6,184 nucleotides of DNA, from contig WTIB01000130.1 of assembly GCA_011522905.1 (NCBI GenBank), forward strand, positions 1 through 6,184, written 5' to 3'. Positions 1 to 6,184 of the stretch are shown in pieces. Below the pieces are notes generated by a model that was not told the origin of the DNA, did no database searches, and worked only from the letters and a program-made list of their open reading frames with translations. The translations under genes were made by a program, and so were the position numbers. This DNA is from Crocinitomicaceae bacterium (lineage in GTDB: Bacteria > Bacteroidota > Bacteroidia > Flavobacteriales_D > Crocinitomicaceae). Position 1 is the stretch's first letter; each line of letters opens with the position of its first letter.

Positions 1-2
1 TC

Positions 3-746
3 AAGATGTTGTTCAAAATTGTTTGAAACATATAAGGAGTCCTCAATCAATTCAGGATCTATTTCAATAAGTTCATTGTTTTCTATAAAGGAAAAATTCA
101 TTGCCGCAGCCACCAAAAAATTGGTTTTCTTGGTACGTGCACTTAAGGATGCTTCCTGTTTTCCGGACATTTCTGTATCTCTCTCCCAGAAAAACTCATC
201 ATAGTTACTGTCTTCGTTGTGAATGTTGTTATCCAAAAAGACCTTGTACTTAAAGTTTCCTGAAAAATTAATAGGGGTGACGCTGTATTCAATTGCGGCT
301 AATTCTTCCTGATCCATTGAGCAAAATCGCTTCGACTCAATTTCAATTTCTTTATCATCTTGAAGCATTAACCTGCACTTTCTGTATAGCACTCCAGTTT
401 TTAAATTTAACTCTCGGTAGAAAGATTTTACCTCACATTTTGCTAGATCTATTTCTTGGTTAGCATATTCAAGATGAATACCAGACCAATGGCATGAATT
501 CAATACTTTGGCGAAGTACTCCGGATAACCATTTTTCCACCATCCAACTCTAGTTTTATCAGGATAATATACCCCGCCGACATAGCTGCCTTGTAAAGTA
601 TCACCAGAATATTTCTCTTCGAAATTCGCTCGCTGACCAAAGCTTCCGTTTCCAATAGAAAAGATGCTCTCAGCCTCCCTTTGAATATTTGGATCAAATC
701 TATTTTGAATGATTTTCCAATCGTTTATTTCGAATAGATTTCTCAT
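3..746 (-). CDS. GH65 disaccharide phosphorylase, N-terminal part (probable maltose phosphorylase; C-terminus outside window)
   Basis: The frame opens with ATG at 746 (MRNLFEINDWKIIQNRFDP) and runs without a stop to the left edge, giving 248 residues of an enzyme family that is usually about 750-800 long. The visible part is the N-terminal beta-sandwich domain. It contains ESIFSIGNGSFGQRANFEEK (28-47), LQGSYVGGVYYPDKTRVGWW (52-71), then KNGYPEYFAKVLN (72-84) and the domain's later strands, which are characteristic of bacterial GH65 maltose/kojibiose/trehalose phosphorylases. The (alpha/alpha)6 catalytic domain with its general-acid glutamate and phosphate site is not in the window, so activity and completeness cannot be checked. 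The expected reaction is alpha-glucoside plus phosphate to beta-glucose 1-phosphate plus glucose, in the cytoplasm. Pairing with pgmB through an ATGA overlap strongly supports a phosphorylase. Maltose is the likeliest substrate given the amylase and SusCD; kojibiose, nigerose or trehalose remain possible. A mapA-type symbol would fit if maltose specificity is shown. Confidence 0.9.
   Translation of the reverse strand, partial: MRNLFEINDWKIIQNRFDPNIQREAESIFSIGNGSFGQRANFEEKYSGDTLQGSYVGGVYYPDKTRVGWWKNGYPEYFAKVLNSCHWSGIHLEYANQEIDLAKCEVKSFYRELNLKTGVLYRKCRLMLQDDKEIEIESKRFCSMDQEELAAIEYSVTPINFSGNFKYKVFLDNNIHNEDSNYDEFFWERDTEMSGKQEASLSARTKKTNFLVAAAMNFSFIENNELIEIDPELIEDSLYVSNNFEQHL
743..746 (-). other. 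ATGA stop/start overlap joining pgmB and the GH65 gene
   Basis: On the minus strand the sequence GC-ATGA contains the GH65 ATG (746-744) and the pgmB TGA (745-743). I see no purine-rich ribosome-binding site just upstream (ACATTCCAATTCGC), so translation of the phosphorylase probably depends on ribosomes finishing pgmB. This would tie the amounts of the two sequential enzymes together. Confidence 0.85.
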
Positions 747-1375
747 GCGAATTGGAATGTTTCAAGGGTTTCTAAATAGGCATCAGCCAAGTCCTTGATA
801 TGGTGATTTCCAACCGCAATAACCATAAATCCTCCTTTTTTTGCAGCTTCAACACCACTTGCAGCGTCCTCAAATACAATACATTCCTTGGGATTAAGCT
901 TTGCTAATTCTGCTCCTTTAAGGAATACCTCAGGATGTGGCTTTGGGCTTTTTAAATCATTTCCATCAACAATGAAATCAAAAGCATCTAATAAACCTAC
1001 TTTATCCAATATCAATCGCGCATTTTTGCTTGATGAACCAATGATGCAAAAAAGACCAAGCTTCTTCGCTTTTTGTATGGTGGAAACCACCCCAGGCAAT
1101 ATATCATTAGCTGACAAGCCTTCAATTGATTTCATGTAAAAGCTGTTTTTTAATGCCAGGTATTCCTCAAATTTTGATTCTTCAATGGTCATATTCCCTT
1201 TTTTAAGAATTAACTCAAGTGATTTACTTCTACTGACACCCTTTAGATTTTCATTAAAATCTAAATCGTAATCTACACCCAGCGTTTCAGCAATTTTTTT
1301 CCAAGAATCGTAATGATTTTTCTCTGTATTGACGATTACACCGTCCAAATCAAATATCAAGCCTTTCACATCCAT
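743..1375 (-). CDS. pgmB: beta-phosphoglucomutase (HAD superfamily)
   Basis: This cytoplasmic enzyme converts beta-D-glucose 1-phosphate to glucose 6-phosphate through a beta-glucose 1,6-bisphosphate intermediate. The preferred start is the ATG at 1375 (210 residues, MDVKGLIFDLDGVI). The frame also opens at a TTG at 1387, but that would add four residues and overlap the MFS gene, and family members normally begin a few residues before the FDLDGV motif. Key residues, numbered from the ATG, are nucleophile D9 and acid/base D11 (DLDG), H21 in the cap hinge, the cap loop LKGVSR (44-49) that is diagnostic for beta-PGM among HAD enzymes, GSSSKN (113-118), K145 in SPKPHPE, and E169/D170 in VFEDAASG binding Mg2+. 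Positions 49, 145, 169 and 170 match the numbering of the Lactococcus lactis enzyme as I recall it. The stop overlaps the start of the GH65 gene by 4 nt, the classic phosphorylase partner. Confidence 0.95.
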   Translation of the reverse strand: MDVKGLIFDLDGVIVNTEKNHYDSWKKIAETLGVDYDLDFNENLKGVSRSKSLELILKKGNMTIEESKFEEYLALKNSFYMKSIEGLSANDILPGVVSTIQKAKKLGLFCIIGSSSKNARLILDKVGLLDAFDFIVDGNDLKSPKPHPEVFLKGAELAKLNPKECIVFEDAASGVEAAKKGGFMVIAVGNHHIKDLADAYLETLETFQFA

Positions 1376-1376
1376 C

Positions 1377-2723
1377 TTACCCACCAATTACTTCATCTAC
1401 GTCTTTTACTCTCGTTACCAGAAATGCAGCTATAAAAAAGCTGATTCCACTTACAATAATAGCGTAAATGGCATGACCATTAAAAATATGCTTGACCATT
1501 GGACCACCAAATAGGGCATAGGTAATTTGAGGGATGACAATGAAAAAGTTAAATATCCCCATGTATATACCCATTTTGGCAGGCGGAATTGACCCAGCGA
1601 GAATCGCATAAGGCATGGCCAAAATACTCGCCCATGCAATACCAACTCCAACCATCGATAATATGAGCCAGTATTCATTTGGTACAAGGTAAATCGACAA
1701 AAATCCGATACCGCCAATAATCAGTGAAAGTGAATGTGTTTTTTTTCTTCCTATTTTTTTGGCAATTGCAGGAAGTGAAAAGGCAAAAAATGCAGAAACT
1801 AAATTATAAACGCCAAACAAAATCCCTACCCAATCACCAGCCTCATTATACATAGCACTTGAGGAGTCATTTGGGTCTAATTCATAAACATATTGAGCTA
1901 TAGCTGGCGTAAAAAAGACCCACATACCAAATAGTGCAAACCAACTAAAAAATTGGACCCAGCTGAGCTGTTTCATGGTATCGGGCATTGATTTAAAATC
2001 TTTAAAGATGGTCATTATTCCACCTTTATCTTCATCAGTGGCTTCATTTTCATCTTGAAATTGTGACAATTCCTCTGGGGAATATTCTCTTGTAGTGGTC
2101 ACTGTAACCAAAATAGAACCTACCAGAACAATTGCTCCTATCACAAAGGATACAATAAGATTATCTGGAATTTGCCCATTCCCTCCAGAATTTGAAACTC
2201 CAAACCAATTTGTAACTACATACGGCAACCATGATCCCACGACAGCACCTATACCAATTAATGCGGTCTGAATACTGAATCCAAGTGTTCTTTGGTCAGA
2301 CCTGAGATTATCACCAACTAAGGCCCTAAAAGGTTCCATAGCAATATTGAAGGAGGCATCCATAATCATGAGCATTCCAGCACCAACAAAAAGGGCAGGG
2401 GCAATAGCTGTAAAGATTCCGGCATTCGGCATCAATACAAGTCCTACTGAGGCAGTGATAGCACCCACAAGAAAGTAGGGTTTTCTACGGCCTAGGCGAC
2501 CCCAGGTTCGGTCACTATAATATCCCACAATTGGTTGAACAATTAAACCCATCAATGGCGCAATAATCCAAAACCAAGATAGCTCATGAACATCTGCTCC
2601 AAATGTTTGAAGCATTCTACTGGCATTGGCATTCTGAAGGGCAAACCCCATTTGAATACCCAGAAATCCAAAACTCATATTCCAGATTTGCCAAAAAGAT
2701 AATATTCGTTTCTCAGCGCGCAT
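1377..2723 (-). CDS. MFS sugar transporter (inner membrane, SLC45/GPH-like; probable maltose carrier)
   Basis: This 448-residue protein has about twelve hydrophobic helices (roughly 12-33, 49-69, 83-101, 104-122, 146-170, 188-208, 252-274, 296-320, 330-348, 351-375, 383-405 and 416-437), typical of a secondary transporter of the major facilitator superfamily. The loop between helices 2 and 3 carries the MFS signature as GYYSDRTWGRLGRRKP (67-82), a form seen in the SLC45/sucrose and maltose carrier branch. The matching half-motif AKKIGRKK (321-328) lies between helices 8 and 9. The central cytoplasmic loop (about 210-250) is long and acidic, with DENEATDED at 224-232. The gene begins 5 nt after the GH13 stop and ends 1 nt before the preferred pgmB start, so it is surely co-transcribed with them. 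Its place between a periplasmic amylase and a cytoplasmic phosphorylase/mutase pair points to import of maltose or short maltodextrins; the transported sugar and coupling ion are inferred. Confidence 0.92.
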   Translation of the reverse strand: MRAEKRILSFWQIWNMSFGFLGIQMGFALQNANASRMLQTFGADVHELSWFWIIAPLMGLIVQPIVGYYSDRTWGRLGRRKPYFLVGAITASVGLVLMPNAGIFTAIAPALFVGAGMLMIMDASFNIAMEPFRALVGDNLRSDQRTLGFSIQTALIGIGAVVGSWLPYVVTNWFGVSNSGGNGQIPDNLIVSFVIGAIVLVGSILVTVTTTREYSPEELSQFQDENEATDEDKGGIMTIFKDFKSMPDTMKQLSWVQFFSWFALFGMWVFFTPAIAQYVYELDPNDSSSAMYNEAGDWVGILFGVYNLVSAFFAFSLPAIAKKIGRKKTHSLSLIIGGIGFLSIYLVPNEYWLILSMVGVGIAWASILAMPYAILAGSIPPAKMGIYMGIFNFFIVIPQITYALFGGPMVKHIFNGHAIYAIIVSGISFFIAAFLVTRVKDVDEVIGG

Positions 2724-2728
2724 ATGCT

Positions 2729-4078
2729 TTATTCATTTGTACTGTAAACCTTGAAGTCCCATGCGTCTAATGAGACTTTATTTTTTTTACAACTCATTGA
2801 AAACGATTCGTCTGAAAAGAGCTCATTATAAGTTCCCTTACAATTGTCGCATTTGAATTTTACATTTTGCTTTGACTCAGAAAGGTTAAACAATCCAATG
2901 ACACAGTTGTCTCTCTTTACTCGTTTAAATATCAACACATTTGGGTTTCCAGTTTCGATGAATTCAGGAAAGGCGCCAAAATCTCCATTCCATAGTGCTG
3001 GATTTTCCTTCTTAAACTTGAATAATGTATTGTAAAAACCATTCTTATCATAAGTTCCCCAATCGATAGAATCTTTTTCAAAAAATTCCAATCTGCGATT
3101 GAATGATGATTCCTGTCCATTATAAATGAGTGGCATACCATGTATAGTTGATGAGAGGACAGCAAAGCACTCAGCTCCTTTACCCATTCGTTCGTATTCT
3201 GTTCCATTCCATGAATTCTCATCATGATTTGAAGTAAAATGCAATCTGTATGCATTTGATGCGAATCTCTTTCTTTCTCTTTCAAAATAAGCGATTATTG
3301 AATCCGCATTCATGTGTTTTTTTGCCACCTCATTCATGATGTGATGAAATTCCCATCCATAAGTCATATCAAATGCCAAGTCGTGTAGCTTTTCTCCTTC
3401 ATCTTCAGCCAGCATGAAAACAGGTTTAATTTTATCCAAAGCTCTTCTAGCATCATTCCAAAAATCGACGGGTACCCAACCCGCAACATCACAACGGTAG
3501 CCATCAATATCAAATTCTCTTACCCAATATTCCATGGCATCAATCATTGCTGACCTCATATCCATATTGTCGTAATTTAAATCTGACACATCCCACCAAT
3601 CTGTTCCAGGTGGAGGCTGAACTCCTCCAATAGAATCTAGCGTATACCAATCTAGATGACCTTGTTCAATCCAAATATTGTCAGGAGAGGTATGATTTGC
3701 CACCCAATCTATAATTAATTTCATTCCTTGTGAATGTGTGAGCTGAACAAGTTTTTTAAATGAGCTTTCATTGCCAAAAAAAGGATTGATTTTTTTGTAA
3801 TCTTTAACTGCATAATAGCTCCCTTTCGAGCCTTTTCGATTGAGCTCACCTATGGGATGAATTGGCATAAGCCAAATAATATCAATACCCATTTTTTTGA
3901 GTCGGGGTAATTCATCATAAATAGCCTCAAAAGTACCTTCAGAAGAAAATTGTCTCACATTGAGCTCGTACATTACAGCATCTTTTGACCATTCAGGCAC
4001 TTGCTTAAAGTCCTGTGCCTGGTAATAAAATGATGTAATCAAGAATAAAATACTGACAATTGATTTTGCTTTTAGCAT
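2729..4078 (-). CDS. Secreted GH13 alpha-amylase-family glycoside hydrolase
   Basis: This 449-residue enzyme probably cleaves alpha-glucosidic bonds of maltodextrins in the periplasm. Residues 1-21 form a Sec signal peptide (K3/K5, hydrophobic core, likely cleavage after YQA, before QDF). There is no lipobox cysteine, so a free periplasmic protein is more likely than a SusG-like surface lipoprotein. The (beta/alpha)8 barrel begins near residue 33. All four GH13 regions are present: I, DWVANHT (124-130); II, GYRCDVAGW with nucleophile D197 and R195; III, FMLAEDEG with acid/base E225; IV, FTSNHDENSW with H285 and transition-state stabiliser D286. Region V reads VSDLN (164-168). A small C-terminal beta domain follows (about 375-449) with cysteines at 392, 410, 413 and 430. 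There is no carbohydrate-binding module or N-terminal neopullulanase-type domain. Alpha-amylase, alpha-glucosidase and cyclomaltodextrinase activities cannot be separated by eye. The MFS gene starts 5 nt downstream. Confidence 0.93.
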   Translation of the reverse strand: MLKAKSIVSILFLITSFYYQAQDFKQVPEWSKDAVMYELNVRQFSSEGTFEAIYDELPRLKKMGIDIIWLMPIHPIGELNRKGSKGSYYAVKDYKKINPFFGNESSFKKLVQLTHSQGMKLIIDWVANHTSPDNIWIEQGHLDWYTLDSIGGVQPPPGTDWWDVSDLNYDNMDMRSAMIDAMEYWVREFDIDGYRCDVAGWVPVDFWNDARRALDKIKPVFMLAEDEGEKLHDLAFDMTYGWEFHHIMNEVAKKHMNADSIIAYFERERKRFASNAYRLHFTSNHDENSWNGTEYERMGKGAECFAVLSSTIHGMPLIYNGQESSFNRRLEFFEKDSIDWGTYDKNGFYNTLFKFKKENPALWNGDFGAFPEFIETGNPNVLIFKRVKRDNCVIGLFNLSESKQNVKFKCDNCKGTYNELFSDESFSMSCKKNKVSLDAWDFKVYSTNE

Positions 4079-4145
4079 AATGTCGTTTTAGTGATATTAG
4101 AAAATTGTCTTGGCTCAAAAGATGATAGAAATCCCTGTTCTATTC
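4079..4145 (-). other. 67-nt gap between susD and the GH13 gene
   Basis: This is the only sizeable spacer in the window. It contains no ORF, no convincing Bacteroidota promoter (no TAnnTTTG -7 element with a TTG -33 element in register) and no strong terminator. A 5-bp pairing (CCCTG with CAGGG, 4133-4137 and 4154-4158) straddles the susD stop with a 16-nt loop, too weak to call. The gap is best read as untranslated mRNA between genes of one operon, possibly a point where mRNA processing or decay changes the ratio of susCD to enzyme transcripts. Confidence 0.6.
4082..4092 (-). promoter_or_regulatory. Leader motif ACTAAAACGAC just before the GH13 start
   Basis: Reading on the minus strand, ACTAAAACGAC ends 3 nt before the GH13 ATG. 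A near-identical string, ACTAAATAACGAC, occurs just before susD. The A-rich unstructured leader is consistent with Bacteroidota translation initiation, which relies little on Shine-Dalgarno pairing. The similarity may be chance; there are only two copies. Confidence 0.3.
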
Positions 4146-5714
4146 TTAATAACCAGGGTTTTGGGTAAGATTGGGATTCAATATCAAATCTGATGTTGGA
4201 ATAGGGTAGAGCTCCAAATGACTTGAAGTTCCAATCCCACTTACATCTCCACCTTTAAATGGCCATACATAGTCTCCACTTGTAAATTTTCCAAAGCGTA
4301 TTAAATCTGTACGCCTTGAACCTTCCCAAGCGAGTTCTCTAGATCTTTCATCCAAAATATCATCTAGATTGATGCTTGACATATTATTGTTTGAATTACC
4401 ATAGGCTCTTTCACGAAGCATATTGATATAATTCAATGCTGTTCCTTGGTCGCCATTTCGATATGCTGACTCAGCCAACATAAGATAAACATCTGCTAAT
4501 CTAAACATGGGAAAATCAATATCCACATGAGCAGATGTTCCATTGTTAGACCCAACATCACCAACGGAGGTGACGTTTTTATATTTTGGATATGCATAGC
4601 CCTGTGTAAAGGTTCCCAAATTTGTAATTTCAAGCTCCTGTCCATCTCTGTAGAATAGAAATCTCGAATCTTCGGTAGTGTCTGGGAATTTATTTACAAA
4701 AGCAGATGTAGAGCGAAGACCTCCCCATTTACCATTTACGCCATAATCTGCGGCATTCATTGATCCACCTAAAGCTCCACAAACAAGATAAGTCGTTCCA
4801 CCCCAAGTTTGTGCATACAATCCATCGTAAACTACAGGAAAAATTACCTCTGATGAGTTTTGGTTATCAGCTAAGAACAAGTGCTGATAGTCCATATCCA
4901 ACTGGAATGCCCCGGAGTTGACGATCTGTTCGCAATAGTTCCTACAGTCATCGTATCTATTCGTACCAGAATACACTTCAGCATTCAAATAGACTTTTGC
5001 CAAAAGTGTTTTTGCAGCCTCCCTCGTAGCTCGGCCATAATCCACTGTTCCCGCTGCTGATAGAACGTTTGAAAGATCGATAAGCTCAGATTCCACATAA
5101 TTGAATAAATCGGTTCTTGAAATTCTTTCCGGTTGAAAAGCACCAACACGATCCTCTTCTGTCACAAATGGAACGTTTCCAAAAAGGTCCATTGCATGGA
5201 AATAGCTCAGTGAACGGAGGAAGCGTGCCTCGTTCCTGTACATTCTAATCATTTCTTTATCTGTATCACTAAACCCGCGTTCGTCGAGTCGCTCATCTCT
5301 TGACTGATAAATGAACTCATTACACAATGTAATTTGGTAATAGATGCGATAATACATTCCTTTCACCCATCCATCATCAGCATTCCATTGCATTTTGTTA
5401 AGGGTAGGTATTCCTGGATCATTCCAACCACATACGGCTTCATCTGTCGGAAGCTCTTGAAGATTCCAAAGTACACGGACATATGCCGAAAACCCTTCGT
5501 CAATACCCGCAATGTCAGCTTGACCAGCGGGCCCCTGAAGTCCCGTCATTGACAAGCCAGAATAGAGCTTCGATAAAACATTAATATAGTTGTTTGGGTC
5601 GCTGTATACCACCTCTGAATTAAGCCCATAAGCAGGACTTTGGTTTAGGTTTTTTGTACACGAATAAAAAGCAAATAAGCTTAAAACTAAAAATGAGCTA
5701 CTGATAATTTTCAT
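4146..5714 (-). CDS. susD: SusD/RagB-family surface glycan-binding lipoprotein
   Basis: This 522-residue protein is the usual length for a SusD homologue. It is the outer-membrane lipoprotein that caps the SusC barrel and captures oligosaccharide. The N-terminus is a lipoprotein signal peptide: K2, a hydrophobic stretch, then lipobox FYSC with the lipidated cysteine at residue 19. Family landmarks in order are ARFLRSLSYFHAMDLFGNVP (163-182, TPR-like helices), REAAKTLLAKVYLNAEVYSG (231-250), FRLADVYLMLAESAYRNGD (404-422), ILDERSRELAWEGSRRTDLI (453-472), and the C-terminal LYPIPTSDL...NPNLTQNPGY, which is classic for the family. Aromatic residues W97, Y296, W304 and W330 lie in the variable regions where SusD proteins bind sugar, but I have no alignment to assign roles. 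It sits 17 nt after susC and 67 nt before the GH13 gene. The start is supported by the signal peptide. Maltodextrin binding is inferred from the downstream genes. Confidence 0.96.
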   Translation of the reverse strand: MKIISSSFLVLSLFAFYSCTKNLNQSPAYGLNSEVVYSDPNNYINVLSKLYSGLSMTGLQGPAGQADIAGIDEGFSAYVRVLWNLQELPTDEAVCGWNDPGIPTLNKMQWNADDGWVKGMYYRIYYQITLCNEFIYQSRDERLDERGFSDTDKEMIRMYRNEARFLRSLSYFHAMDLFGNVPFVTEEDRVGAFQPERISRTDLFNYVESELIDLSNVLSAAGTVDYGRATREAAKTLLAKVYLNAEVYSGTNRYDDCRNYCEQIVNSGAFQLDMDYQHLFLADNQNSSEVIFPVVYDGLYAQTWGGTTYLVCGALGGSMNAADYGVNGKWGGLRSTSAFVNKFPDTTEDSRFLFYRDGQELEITNLGTFTQGYAYPKYKNVTSVGDVGSNNGTSAHVDIDFPMFRLADVYLMLAESAYRNGDQGTALNYINMLRERAYGNSNNNMSSINLDDILDERSRELAWEGSRRTDLIRFGKFTSGDYVWPFKGGDVSGIGTSSHLELYPIPTSDLILNPNLTQNPGY

Positions 5715-5715
5715 G

Positions 5716-5728
5716 GTCGTTATTTAGT
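5716..5728 (-). promoter_or_regulatory. Leader motif ACTAAATAACGAC just before the susD start
   Basis: This lies in the 17-nt susC-susD spacer and ends 1 nt before the susD ATG. It shares ACTAAA and ACGAC with the GH13 leader, differing by a 2-nt insertion. No Shine-Dalgarno sequence is present, so the A-rich tract is the most likely initiation aid. Confidence 0.3.
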
Positions 5729-5731
5729 ATG

Positions 5732-6184
5732 TTAAAATTCAAAATTTAGATTCAAAGAATACATTCTTGGTCTTGGATAAATGTTGTTGTCAATTCCTCC
5801 GCCTATTTCTGGATCAAGGCCTTTATAATTGGTTAGAACAAATACATTTTGTACGACGAATGAAACATTCAATCCAATATTAGATGATTTCAGCTTTCCA
5901 AAATTGTATCCAATATTCATAAAGTCCATTCGCAAGAAATCTGCACGCTCTAGATAATGGTCGCTCAATAGCTGATTTGTAGTAATCTCTTGAGTTTCGT
6001 CTTCGTAATATAGTGAACTGATGTTACTCAAGAAGCCTTGTGTACCATTAATAGATTGAAATGTTCCTGCATTAGAGTGAATATTGTTGTATATATATCC
6101 ACCCAATTCTGATCTCATAGAAAGACCTCCAAACCATTTCTTGTAAGTGAAATTTAAAGCCATTCCCATAAAAACATCAGGAGC
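5732..6184 (-). CDS. susC: SusC-like TonB-dependent outer-membrane receptor, C-terminal end (partial, start outside window)
   Basis: SusC-family proteins are 22-strand outer-membrane barrels that import glycans using TonB energy, with SusD as a lid. Only the last 150 residues are visible; the frame is open to the right edge (the first visible residues are APDVFMGMALNFTYKKW), so the methionine at 6169 is internal and not a start. The visible part is a run of alternating, aromatic-rich beta-strands. It holds the segment ERADFLRMDFMNIGYNF, the QNVFVLTNYKGLDPEIGGG stretch typical of the last strands of SusC/RagA receptors, and the ending YPRPRMYSLNLNFEF. That terminal aromatic residue is the usual signal for insertion of outer-membrane barrels. 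The plug domain, TonB box and carboxypeptidase-like N-terminal domain lie outside the window. The stop is 17 nt before susD, as expected for a susCD pair. Family assignment is firm; the alpha-glucan substrate comes from the neighbours. Confidence 0.95.
   Translation of the reverse strand, partial: APDVFMGMALNFTYKKWFGGLSMRSELGGYIYNNIHSNAGTFQSINGTQGFLSNISSLYYEDETQEITTNQLLSDHYLERADFLRMDFMNIGYNFGKLKSSNIGLNVSFVVQNVFVLTNYKGLDPEIGGGIDNNIYPRPRMYSLNLNFEF

Noticed and set aside
500..697. Minus-strand open frame of 65 codons
   Set aside because: It is an alternative frame within the GH65 gene, whose continuous frame from 746 carries clear family motifs.
888..1139. Plus-strand open frame of 83 codons opposite pgmB
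   Set aside because: It lies wholly inside a gene with intact catalytic motifs on the other strand and has no recognisable protein features. The same holds for the other plus-strand frames at 19-204, 1329-1514, 2844-3035 and 5334-5552.
1739..1760. Homopolymer tracts (T8 and T7 on the plus strand) in the MFS gene, and a T8 at 2781-2788 in the GH13 gene, as possible phase-variable slippage sites
   Set aside because: They simply encode Lys-Lys pairs (AKKIGRKK; KKNK) in AT-rich DNA and the frames are intact. No sign of variation can be seen from one sequence.
2932..3285. Minus-strand open frame of 117 codons within the GH13 gene
   Set aside because: It is out of frame with the GH13 protein, and its translation shows no domain; the region is accounted for by GH13 region IV and the barrel end. 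The frame at 1451-1717 within the MFS gene was rejected for the same reason.
4079..4145. Internal promoter ahead of the GH13 gene
   Set aside because: A TTTTG string occurs, but there is no TAnnTTTG element and no TTG at the expected upstream spacing.
4133..4158. Possible terminator hairpin (CCCTG/CAGGG) at the susD stop
   Set aside because: The stem is only 5 bp with a 16-nt loop, and it is followed by AUUUCU rather than a U-tract; it overlaps coding sequence and is expected by chance.

Overview
The window looks like part of a Bacteroidota chromosome, probably a Flavobacteriia-type or related marine lineage. It carries the SusC/SusD pair that is specific to this phylum, is AT-rich, and its genes lack clear Shine-Dalgarno sequences. 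No rRNA or other marker gene is present, so genus-level placement is not possible.

All six genes lie on the minus strand and read from high to low coordinates with tight spacing, so they look like one operon. In order of transcription they are: the C-terminal end of a SusC-type TonB-dependent receptor (5732-6184, entering from the right edge); a SusD-type surface glycan-binding lipoprotein (4146-5714); a secreted GH13 alpha-amylase-family enzyme (2729-4078); a 12-helix MFS sugar transporter (1377-2723); a beta-phosphoglucomutase (743-1375); and the N-terminal third or so of a GH65 disaccharide phosphorylase, probably maltose phosphorylase (3-746, leaving at the left edge). The largest internal gap is 67 nt, between susD and the GH13 gene. 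The other junctions are 17 nt, 5 nt, 1 nt and a 4-nt ATGA overlap.

Together the genes describe a complete route for alpha-glucans (maltodextrins). SusCD binds oligosaccharides and brings them across the outer membrane. The GH13 enzyme shortens them in the periplasm. The MFS carrier takes the disaccharide through the inner membrane. The GH65 enzyme splits it with phosphate into glucose and beta-glucose 1-phosphate, and PgmB converts the latter to glucose 6-phosphate, saving one ATP per disaccharide. The pathway assignment rests on family recognition plus context; the exact sugar (maltose versus another alpha-linked glucose disaccharide) is inferred.

I found no RNA gene, mobile element, CRISPR array, convincing promoter or strong terminator, and no stretch of more than 300 bases without a gene. 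The locus is a recognisable type of polysaccharide utilisation locus rather than a new system. The points worth a second look are the lack of SusE/SusF-like and surface-amylase genes next to susCD, the single compact enzyme with an unusual fifth GH13 region and a C-terminal cysteine cluster, the start codon of pgmB, and a short leader motif shared by susD and the GH13 gene.
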